A model generated the notes under the pieces. The model did no database searches, had not been told where the DNA came from, and worked only from the letters and a program-made list of their open reading frames with translations. A program made the translations under genes and the position numbers. This document shows, piece by piece, positions 32,208-41,930 of a DNA stretch of 64,000 nucleotides (positions within the stretch are counted from its first letter, which is position 1; the number at the start of each line of letters is the position of its first letter). Origin of the DNA: Acanthamoeba castellanii str. Neff (taxonomy: Eukaryota; Discosea; Longamoebia; Acanthamoebidae); contig NW_004457669.1 in NCBI RefSeq assembly GCF_000313135.1, positions 1 through 64,000 on the forward strand, given 5' to 3'.

Positions 32208-35200
32208 ATGCACAAGCTGGGTGGGGGAGGCGGTGACAAAAGCACGGTCAAGGTCAAATTCGAGATCACATTCAAGGGCGTGTCGGGCCTCGGGCCGGTG
32301 GGTGATAAAGATGGAGCCAGGGAGGTCTACTTGGCGTGGAAGAGAGGATCGAAGAAGGGCAACCGCGGCGAGACCAAGCATGCGCCACTCGCTGCGGGCG
32401 CCAAAGACGCTGGCGCTGCCCAGTGGAACGAAACCTTCAGTGTCCAGGCCACGATGCTCCTCTACGAACGCCTCAAGAAATTTGACAAAAAGCTGATTGA
32501 TGTCACCCTAAAGGAAGTACGTCCCTCGCTCACTTCTGCATCCATCAATCCTGCCTGCCATGCACTCTGTTTTTAATTATGGCCGAGATTAAATCTCGGG
32601 ATGCACAACCCGTGGCTGACTTGAGGGGTGTTGGCATGGTACAGGTGCAGAGTGGAGGAAAGAAGGCCAAAGAGCTGGGCAGCCTTGAGGTCAACCTCGG
32701 CGACTTTGCGGCCAACGGCACAAGCGTCAGCAAGGACTTCAAATTCTCCAAGTACCTCCTCCCTCCACCTTGCCTTCTGCGCTGACATGTCGCATGAGTC
32801 CACCATGCCATCATGACGCATGACCGTTGGTGCTCGAACGTTTTTGGCTGTGCGCTGCTTCACCCTTTGTTAACGGTACATCTTTTTTCCACACCCCAGG
32901 ATGAAAGGAGCAATGAACCCGCTTCTATCGGTGCTTTTCTCCAACCCACATGCGTGCCAGGTGTTGTTTGCGCGACGTTGTGTGTTGTTAACTGGAATAC
33001 TTGTGGTGCTCATGCAGGTGCACATCAAGTCGCAGTGGACCAAAATCAACGGCAAGTTGATGGTCAAGAAGTGCGACCCTCACACGCTGACGTAATCCTC
33101 TTCGCTTTCTTTCTCACGATTGCTGATACCGACAGGAGCGGTAGCGGTGAGAGCGGACAGGACGACTATGACCTGGTCACAGACGACGAAGGTTCCGATA
33201 CGTCGGAAATCTCTGAGCTCGATACCGACGCCGAGAGCGACACCGAGACCGACGTACGTCAGTCCGCCCCAGCTCAGCTCCCCATCACCACACTCCACTT
33301 CGTTTGCAGGCCCGCGTGACCGTGATCTGTCTGCCCACGAATGATGAACTAACTTTGCTGGGCTCAACATCACCAGGCTTCGGACTCGGAGTGGGGTGAG
33401 GATTCGGACTCAGAGAAGATTAAGGCGGCCGCCCGCGCCAGGGAGAGCGGCGAGGGCGGGACAGTGAGCGAGAGCGAGGTCGCCGAGGGCGACGAGGCGA
33501 ACTTGAAGCGGAAGCTGGAGGAGGAGGAGAAGAAGATGCAGGCCATGGAGAGCATCTACAGGAAGCTGCGCAAGCGCGAGAAGGAGAAGAAGAAACTGAT
33601 CGAGCTCGCCAAGCGGGACAAAAAGAAACTTGAGGAGGCCACCAAGGAGAACCAGCGCCTCCAGCTCGAGCTCGAGGAGGCCGCGGCCAAGGCAGCTGCC
33701 AGCTCGGCGCCCAGGGAGGAGGTCGTCAACGACGCCAAAGCGGCGGAGCAGGCCGAAGCGGTGGAGCGGCTTCAGCGAGAAAGCGACGAGGCCAAGCAGG
33801 AGACTGAGCGACTGAGGCTCGAGGTGGACACCCAAGCAAAGGTAGCTGCCGCGCTGGCGCTAGAGGTCGAGGCGCTCAAGAAGGAGGCCGCAGAGGCAAA
33901 GAGCGAAGCGGAAGCGAAGACCAGCGCGCTGCAGGAGAAGACCCAGGAAACGGAGCGGCTGACGCGCGAGGCCACGGAGGCAAAGAGCGAAGCCGAGACG
34001 GCCAGGAGTGAAGCGGAAGCGAAGGCCAACGCACTGCAGGAGAAAACCCAGGAAGCGGAGAGACTGGCGCGTGAGGCTGCGGAGGCAAAGAGCGAAGCCG
34101 AGGCGGCCAAGAACGAAGCGGCAACGACAAAGAGCGAAGCCGAGGCGGCCAGGAGCGATGCCGAAGCGAAGGCCAACGCGCTTCAGGAGAAGACCCAGGA
34201 AGCGGACCGACTCGAACGCGAAGCCGCGGAGGCAAAGAATGAAGCCGAGGCGGCCAAGCGGGAGGCGGACGAGCGGCGCTCGGGAGCCCAAGAGCAGACG
34301 GAGGAGGTCGAGCGACTCCGTCAAGAGGCCGCCGCGGCCAAGAGCGAAGCCGAGGCTGCGAAGAATGAGGCCGCAGAAGCCAAGGCTGCTATCGATGCGG
34401 CAAAGAGCGAAGCCGACGCGGCCAAGAACGAGGCGGAAGCGGCCAAGAACGAAGCCTCGAGCGCTAAGAGCGAAGCCGAAGCGGCCAGGAGCGAAGCCGA
34501 AGCGAAGGCCAACGCGCTGCAAGAGAAGAGCCAAGAAGCGGAGCGGCTCGCGAACGAGGTCGCCGAGGCAAAGAACGAAGCCGACGCGCGTCGTCAGGAG
34601 CTGGAGCAGCTGAGGAATGAAATGAACGCCAAGGCCGAGGCCCTCGCCGCTACCATCAGCGCCGCCGAAGCCAAGGCCAATGCGGCCCAGCGCGACGCCG
34701 ATGCCAAAGCGGAGGAGCTCGAGCGTGCCAATCGCCTCAAGGCCACCCGCGAGGCCGAACTCGAGGAGAAGAAGCGCGAGCTGGAGGCCCTCCTGCAGCA
34801 GAAGAGCGACGGCGACCAGGAGGGCGTAATCGCTACGATTCGCGACAGCCTCAAACACAAGGAGGACGAGCTCGCGCAAGTCCGACAGCAGCTCGACGAG
34901 AAGGAGAGCACTCTGAGCGAGAGGGACCGACAACTCGCCGAGCTGCAGAAGGCCAAGGACGACGAGCTCGCCCAGGTCCGACAGCAGCTCAGCGAGAAGG
35001 ACGGCGCGCTGAGCGCCAAGGACCAGCAGCTTGCCGAGCTGCAGAAGGCCAAGGACGACGAACTCGCCCAGGTCCGCCAGCAGATCGAGGAGAAGGATGG
35101 CGCGCTCGGTGCTAAGGACCAGCAGCTTGCCGAGCTGCAGAAGGCCAAGGACGACGAACTCGCCCAGATCCGCCAGCAGCTCGACGAGAAGGACGGCGCG

Positions 35201-38200
35201 CTGAGCGGTGCCAGCGAGCAGCAGGCGGCGGAGCTGCAAAAGGTGAGAGACGAGCTCGCCCAGGCCCGACAGCAGCTCGATGACAAGGACCGCGAGCTCG
35301 GTGGCGCCAGCGAGCAGCAGGCGGCCGAACTGAAGAAGGTCAGCGACGAGCTCGCCCAGGCCCGGCAGCAGCTCGACGAGAAGGAGGGCGCGCTCAGCGC
35401 GAAGGACCAGCAGATCGCCCAACTTCAGGCCACCGCCGGCGAGGAGCTGTCCAGGGTGCGGCAGCAACTCGAGGAGGAGAAGCAGAGCGCACTGGGCGCG
35501 CAGGTCGCCGAGCTGCAGAAGCGCGAGCTCGAGTCCGAGCAGCTGCGGGCCAAGCTGCAGGCGGCCGAGGACCAGGTCGCCGCGGCCAACGCCGCCGTCG
35601 AAGCCAAGGCCCAGGAGCTGGCCGAAGCCGAAAAGCGCAACCGCGAGAGCGAGGACAAGCTCAAGGCCGCTGCCGCCGCTGCTGCCGTCGTCGTGCCTGT
35701 GGCCGCCGCTGCCGTCGTTGCGCCGTCGCCCAAGGGCAAGAAGAAGAACGGCGGGGCGCAGGCCCAGCAGGCGGCCCAGGCCCAGCAGGCGGCCGAGGCA
35801 AATGTGAGCAAGAACGAGCGCAAGAAGTTCAACCGGGAGATCAACGCGCTCAAGGAGCAGCTCAAGAAGAGGGACGAGCGCGAGCACCAGCTCCAAGCCA
35901 CCATCACCCAGCTCGAGCAGCAAACCACGGCGGCGGCCAAGGCTGTGCCACCACAGCCGGAGGCGACCACCACCACGACCAGTTCGAGCGGCACGAGTGG
36001 CGAGGAGAGCGCCGAGGACAAGAAGGCGGCCTTCAAGAAGCGACTGGAGCTGCAGCTGCAGAAGACCACCCCCGGCATGCTGCCCGCCCAACGTCGCCGC
36101 GCACTCAGCGATCCCGACCGATCGAATACCGGTAACACAGACTATACCGCACACACGACACGCATGACACACAACACACACACACACGACACAGCGCTCA
36201 ATATGTGTATGTACAGAAGCACCGGTGGAGTCTCGGTCGGAGATCGTGAGGCCGACTGGTGAGCGATTGGCGTCGATGAGCAAGGACAAGCCCATGCAGA
36301 CCGGCAAGAGACCGCCGACGCGCGTGGGCGGGAGCCTCATCAGATCCCGCAGCAACTCGGAGGAAAGCGTCGCCAAGGTGCGCACACAATGGGCAAGAGG
36401 GGCGACGAGCACACGCGCTAATTGCCTTCCCTCGCATACATGAACAGTTGCAACAGGAACTGTTGGCCAAGGACGAAGAGATCCGTCAGCTCAAAGAACA
36501 GCTGGACGCGGTACGACACGCGTATGACACGACACGCACACGACACACAGCTGATTATTGTCACAGTCATCAGTGGCGGTGGCTGGTGCCAGCGGAGCTG
36601 GTACGGCAGTGGCGGAGGAGGAACTGGGCAGGCTGCGCGATGAGCTGGAGAGCGTGCGTGCGGCCAAGGAGCTCAAGGAAAACGAACTGGAGAGCCGGCT
36701 CAGCGCGCTCGACCACGACCTGGCCGAGGAGCGCAAGCGCACCGAGCAGCTGCTCGCCGCCCGTGTGAGCGGCGAGGAGCAGGAGACCGCCCAACGCCAG
36801 GCACTCCTCGACACCGAGACCCAGCGGCTCAAGGCCGAGCTCCATCAGAAGGACGACCAGCTCAAGCTCGCCGCAACCCAGCAGCAGGACATGGTACGTA
36901 CCCCCTCCCCGCCTATCATCGCCCCTCATTGGGTTTCTTTCTTCACGCACCGCTATATATCTTTACATCATCACCTATACATATATATATTCACACACAC
37001 CCATGCCGTATATGTTGTATATATATCTCTATTCTCTATGTATGGGGAAACCAGAAAGGGATATTGGCGGAATTTCAGGCTCAGCTCCCCTCACTCTCGG
37101 TCTCACTCGCTTCTCTCGCCGCAAAGCTGCGCGAGGAGGAGGAGAAGGTCAAGGCCCAGGAGGCCGAGCTCGAGCGCCAGCGCGCCCAGGCGGAGGCCCT
37201 GCGCGAGCAGCTCGCGGCGGCCGAGGCCGAGACTGGCGCCCTGCGCGAACAGACGCAGACGCTCGAGGCCGACGTCGAAAAGCTGCGCGCGCAGCTCGCC
37301 CTTCACGTCGACTCCGACAATGGCGACCGCGACGCGCAGGCACAGGCGCTGATCGGCGCGCAGGCCCGCGTGATCGAGCTTGAGGCCGACGTGCGTGCGA
37401 GGGAGCACGAATGGGACAGCGCGCGCACGCAGCTGCAGACCGAGCTCACGGCCGCCGAGACCCAGCTGGAGCAGCTCAAGGCCGAGCTGGCCGAGAAGGA
37501 CAGCGTGCTCGCCGGCGTCCAGCTGCGCGTCGTCGCGCTCGAGAACGAAGCCCACGCCGCCGCCACCGCCGCCACCGCGAGCGACAGCCAGCGGGAGGAG
37601 ATCGAGCGCCGTGACGACGAGATCGCGCAGCTCAAGCAGCTCGTCGCCAGCCTCATGGCCACCAAGGCCGACAACGGCGAGAACGGCGACAAGAAGAAGG
37701 GCGACCTTGGTCGCAGCAATGGCGGCGACGACGATGGTGATGGTGGCGAGCTGAAGGCGAAGGTGAAGGACCTGCTGCGCAAGGTGAGGGACGGTATGCG
37801 CATCGAGAGGGTGGTGTACGGCAACGTGGAGCTGAAGGGCGACGAGAGCGGGGCGAGCGACGACGATGCGGAGGCGGAAGCGGAGGACAAGTTGGGGAAG
37901 AAGGGGAAGAAGGGAAAGGGTCCGGACATGCGCAAGCGGGCGGAGCAGCTGATGGACTTCCTCCTGGAGCGCGCTGCGTTCGAGAGCGACGCCGACGGGC
38001 TCCTGCGGCATGTTGCCTCGTCTCTCCGCTCTGCCATCAACGTATGTCCACCGCACACACCGCACACACCGCACACGACGTTCTCATTTTGACTGTGGCG
38101 CGTGCGACACAACAGTTGGGCACGGCGGATATGGTGCAGCAGTGCGGCTGGCTTTCCTTCGGTACGCACCTGCTGCACCTGATCAGGAACGACGACTACG

Positions 38201-39609
38201 TGTGCGACCTCCTCCCCGCCGCCCTCCTCGCCGACCTGCACGACCCCAAGCTCCGCGGCATCCAAACTGTACCGGCCGGGTCGGCCGCCACAAGCAACGC
38301 CGACAGCGGCAGCGGCGGCGGCAAGCCGAAGGGCAAGGGCAAGACAACGTCGCCCCGGTGGAGCGACGACGGGCTCGACAAGAAGGGGCAGAAGGCCGAG
38401 GACGCCAACGCCGCCTTCGTGCTGGGCCTGCAGGCCACTGTCCTCACCGTCTACCGCAACATCCTCGACAGCGTACAGAAGGACATCGGTACGTACCGAT
38501 GACGTTTTTCTCTTTTCCCTCGTTTTCTTACTTTTTCGGCGAAGGTGGGCCACTGACCGTCCAACGCTCGTACAGAGCCGTACCTGTTGCCGGCGATTTT
38601 GGCGCAGCCGGCGAGCGTGTTCTCCAACACGTCCGACCGAAAGAGCTCGGCATCAGCCAAGCTCCACGAGCTGCTCCGAGGTATGGAGACCCGACGACGC
38701 GCGCACGACACAACACACCACGACACAGGCCTAACCTCGAGTGTCACGATTCTTTCTTTTCTGTTCTTTTCTGTTCTCCATGATGCAGACTCGCTCAACA
38801 CGCCGGAAGACATCATGCGGGTGCTGGACGGGCTGCTGGAGCGGTTCCGGCAGGCGGACCTCTTCCCGTCCGTCATCAAGCAGCTCTGCGTGCAGATCTT
38901 CTACTGGCTCGACATCTCCCTCTTCAACTACCTCGCCAAGACCGACGTACGCCATTGTTTGTTTGTGTTTACTTTTTTTCTTCTTTGTTTTGATTTTGTT
39001 TTTGTTTGTTTTTGTATGGGTGCTCACGACGGGGTCGGTGCACACGTACACGACAGAATCTGTGCACGTGCGGTAACGGATTCCAGATCAAGTACGCTCT
39101 GGCCGAGATCGCCCAGTGGTTCTACCAGCCCTCCGTGACGCCCTACATCGACTCTGCCACCGCGCGGTACGTGCGTGTATGCTTGCGTGCGTGCGTGCGT
39201 GCGCGTGTGCGTGTGTGCATTCACTCACGCACACGCACGCATCCCAAACGCAGGACGATGCTGGTGCGAATCAACGAGGCGGTGAACGTGTTGGTGATGG
39301 ACCGCTCCATCTTCTCCAACGAGAGCATCGTGCGCGAGGTGTTCCCCACTCTCAACCCCGTGCAGCTCATGCACCTCCTCGACTCCTTCCGCCCCGACGA
39401 GTACCCCCCGCCCCGCCCCTCTTCTCATCTCGCTGTGTGCGGGTCCGCCATTGACTGATTTTCGGTGTATCCAACACAACAGGGTATCGTCGGAGCCGGT
39501 GCCAACGGAAGCAAAGCAGTTGCTGGCGCGCATGGCAGGCAAGGCGCGGAACACGACCATGTTCCTTCAGTTCGACACCTCTGTGCTGCTGCCCTCCGCC
39601 GAGGCGTGA
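32208..39609 (+). CDS. Giant NT-C2 / coiled-coil / DIL-domain protein
   Basis: The start at 32208 leads into an N-terminal C2 (EEIG1/EHBP1 type): KFEITFKGVSGLGP, VYLAWKRGSKKGN, AQWNETFSVQATM, then GSLEVNLGDFAANG in exon 2. After an acidic linker a coiled coil of more than 1,300 residues runs from about 33460 to 37650, with tandem repeats. The C-terminus is a dilute (DIL) domain as in class V myosin tails: MVQQCGWLSFGTHLLHLIRN, SVIKQLCVQIFYWLDISLFN, CGNGFQIKYALAEIAQWFY, NEAVNVLVMDRSIF and NPVQLMHLLDSFRPDE. There is no motor domain. Such a layout suggests a long tether or cargo adaptor linking membrane to cytoskeleton, which is an inference. About 15 exons and nearly 2,000 residues. The stop TGA is at 39607-39609. 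Confidence 0.82.
33890..34590 (+). repeat. Coding tandem repeats, Ala/Glu-rich coiled coil
   Basis: Four imperfect copies of a unit of roughly 40 to 60 codons contain EAEAKANALQEKTQEAERL. They are followed by shorter AAKNEA/AKSEAEAA units. They lie inside the giant DIL gene and keep the heptad pattern. Confidence 0.75.
34864..35440 (+). repeat. Coding tandem repeats of about 32 codons (DELAQVRQQL...)
   Basis: About six copies of a 31-33 residue unit such as DDELAQVRQQLSEKDGALSA plus KDQQLAELQKAK follow one another. The DNA period is about 96 bp. Later copies swap SAKDQQ for GGASEQQ. The unit length keeps the heptad register, so copy number can change without breaking the coiled coil. Confidence 0.85.
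39165..39245. repeat. GT/GC-rich alternating purine-pyrimidine intron
   Basis: An intron of the giant DIL gene between ATARTM-coding exons consists almost wholly of GTGCGTGT and CACACGCA alternation. Similar tracts occur in introns of at least six other genes here. Confidence 0.6.
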
Positions 39610-40079
39610 ACGCCCACACACACGTGGAGATGCTGTACAGACACGCGTGTGGTTTCTCAATTTTAATTTTATTATTTATTGATGCCTTCTCCCTTTACCG
39701 TGACATACCTGCGACTCAACTTTTGTGAGTCATGATGGATTTCTTCTTGCTTGGCGCAATTTGTCTTGTTATGGAGTAGTGATGTGATCTACTTGTTGGT
39801 GGCTTGCTTCCACTTGACTGTGGACTTTTACGTCACAGTGTCCTTATAGCTGGTGGGTGTGTAGAAGGTGAGAGGTGTGGGGTTGATGAAAGCTCTATCT
39901 TGATGTTATTGGCATGGATGCTGGAGTAGTGTCCTTCCCCCTTGGCCATGCAATGGTGGTGGTGGGCTGAGTGGTGTTGGCTTCACTGAGCTGGAGTGGC
40001 TGGCGATGTGTGGCACCATGGTGGGGTTGGGTGGCATGGTGTGAGCAGGCTTCACAGGTGGGGCTGGCAGCCAAGGTTA

Positions 40080-40950
40080 ATTCAGGAAAGTGGCAACAGG
40101 CTGGTGTTGCTGACGTGCTACTGTGGTGGGTGATTGAAAGTAAAATGCAAAGCCACCCTGAGATGACAAACCAGCAGTTGGCCAACAACTTGCAATGCTC
40201 AAGATCTCTGATCAAGAAGGTCAAGAGGTGGTTGCAGGCAGGGGAGCGTGGCCCACAGGAGCATGGGTCAGGAGTGAAAAAGAAGATGGAGGAACACCAT
40301 GTTGAACTGATGGTGGCGTTGGTGGAGATGAACAATGGAGCAAAAGGAAATACATTTTTGGATGTCCAGAAGAGCATTGAAGAGTGGATAGGGAAGTGAT
40401 GGGGCTACAGCACAATCAATTAGGTTCTAAATTGAGAGCATTCCTGACAGAAAGTGACATTTGAGGACCATGAAAGTGGCTGCCAGTGAACTGTGAGCTC
40501 TACAAGAACTTCCTGTTGTGGTGCTTGACTGTCCCATTAGAGTGCCACTTCCAGGTCAAGGTCTTTGATGAGGCAAGGGTGGACCACACCCATCTTGGAA
40601 ATCTGTCCTGCTGAGGCCAATGACCACTTTGGGAGTGCTACTGCTGAGACATCATTGTGGAAAGCTGGATGGTGACAGTCCTTACAGTGCTTGATGATGA
40701 CTTCCCTCTGCTCTTCACCCTCATGCCCCACTCCAGCAACAGCAACAAATTCATACATTTTATTTCTTTTATTCTCCATTTATTCATGATGGCAACATTG
40801 TTCTCAGGGACAACTGCTCCTTCCACCAGCGTGGATGGGCAAGCATGACAGCACAAGGCATGATTGAGGAAGTGGGTGGAGAGTACAAGTGTCTGCTGAA
40901 GTACTCACCTGAGTTCAGCCCAGGTCTTTTCCTATCTCAAAACTCTCCTC
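40080..40950 (+). mobile_element. Decayed Tc1/mariner- or IS630-type DDE transposase
   Basis: The pieces occur in the family order but in different frames and with stops. A helix-turn-helix comes first (MTNQQLANNLQCSRSLIKKV at about 40160-40220), followed by a linker ending EEWIGK. The first catalytic region is ECHFQVKVFDEARVDH at about 40540-40590. The second Asp lies in NIVLRDNCSFHQRGW at about 40795-40840, and IEEVGGEYKCLLKYSPEFSP at about 40863-40923 matches the YSPDLNPIE end. The catalytic Glu position appears lost (SPGL). No terminal inverted repeats were identified. It is a dead copy. Confidence 0.6.
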
Positions 40951-41089
40951 CACTCATCCTTCCATGCATCCAACAATCTTCTGAAGGCAATAGTCTCAAT
41001 CCTCAGCAAAGTCACCATGCCCAGAATGCTTGCCTGTGGATGGCTCTAATAAAACAATTTATTCATCTGCATCTGAATCACCCTCTCTT

Positions 41090-41720
41090 TCAGCAATCCA
41101 TTCTCCAGTCCTCTTCTGCTACAAGCTGATCTGCCTCTCCTTCTAATTCAGCCTTCCTCTTGCAGATGAAGTACATCTGTTCATCATGTGGAAGATTGTG
41201 GGAGAGGGCTTTCAATTTGCTTGATATTTTGCTGATTATTGGGATGGAGATTGACGTAGCTGCAACTTGCATGGCCACCACATTCCTCTTCATTGGTGCA
41301 TGTGTGCTTGCTGCTGAAGAGAAGCTGGTGGCAGAACTTCTGGCATCTCTTTGGCGGACAGGTTGCAGGGATGTGGATGGTTGTATTGCTTGGGGAAGGT
41401 GGGCTGAAGGAGGGGGTTGCTGGGGGTGAAAGATAGGAATAAGGGGCTGGTGGAATAGGAAGAAGAGGAGGTGCAAGAGTGCTGATAAGGCTTGCCTCAT
41501 ACGCTGCCCTCCCTTCTGCTGCTGCTACAAGCACCCTCTTTCAATCACCCAGCCACAACATGCCAATCTCCTTCAGTTCATCAGCAGTCACATAGATGAT
41601 TGCCAACATTGAGCAAACCAATTGCATTGTTCTTGGTGGTGTCCTGCTCCATGGTGTTTGCCAACAACAAACAAAGAAACAGACACTGTCAAGTGCAATA
41701 GGCCATGGCATGGTTATCCT
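41090..41720 (-). pseudogene. Broken coding remnant with SAM-domain-like segment
   Basis: On the minus strand, codons near 41590-41510 read VTADELKEIGMLWLGD, stop, KRVLVAAAEGRAAYEASL. This resembles the second half of a SAM domain (LT-EELKEIG...LGDR-KRIL). The TGA falls where an Arg is usual, as expected if a CGA lost its C to deamination. A Pro/Ser-rich stretch follows, and then IPIISKISSKLKALSHNLPHD up to a stop at 41090. It is probably a transposon-associated or foreign gene fragment of unknown origin. Confidence 0.35.
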
Positions 41721-41930
41721 TTTTTTCTTACCCTATTTCCCACGTATCCCAATCCACCAGTTGGTGGACACGGTTTGCCAAGAATAGGAATAAGGCATCC
41801 CTTGTCTTGATGATTGGTTGACCGAAATTGGCTGCAATAATATTGACCACAAATGTCCACTCTTTTATCTCAGCGAAGGCAAACAGAACCTGACACACAA
41901 CTCATTGGATGCAAATCAAAACTTGGCAGG

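Larger units (their letters stand above)
39610..41930. other. CpG-depleted repeat-derived island between two genes
   Basis: This 2.3 kb gap has a base composition unlike the rest of the window: moderate GC, rich in TG and CA, and almost no CG. By my count there are about ten CpG between 39840 and 41760, while typical coding lines elsewhere have five or more per 60 bases. It contains a decayed DDE transposase on the plus strand and broken coding-like sequence on the minus strand. No intact gene is present. Confidence 0.75.

Noticed and set aside
34864..35440. Regularly spaced repeats resembling a CRISPR array
   Set aside because: The units are contiguous coding repeats without unique spacers, in a eukaryotic gene.
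33860..36412. Minus-strand open frame of 850 codons opposite the giant coiled-coil gene
   Set aside because: It is the antisense shadow of repetitive GAG/AAG/GCC codons, giving a Leu-rich repeat without family features. The plus strand has the domains and splice structure.
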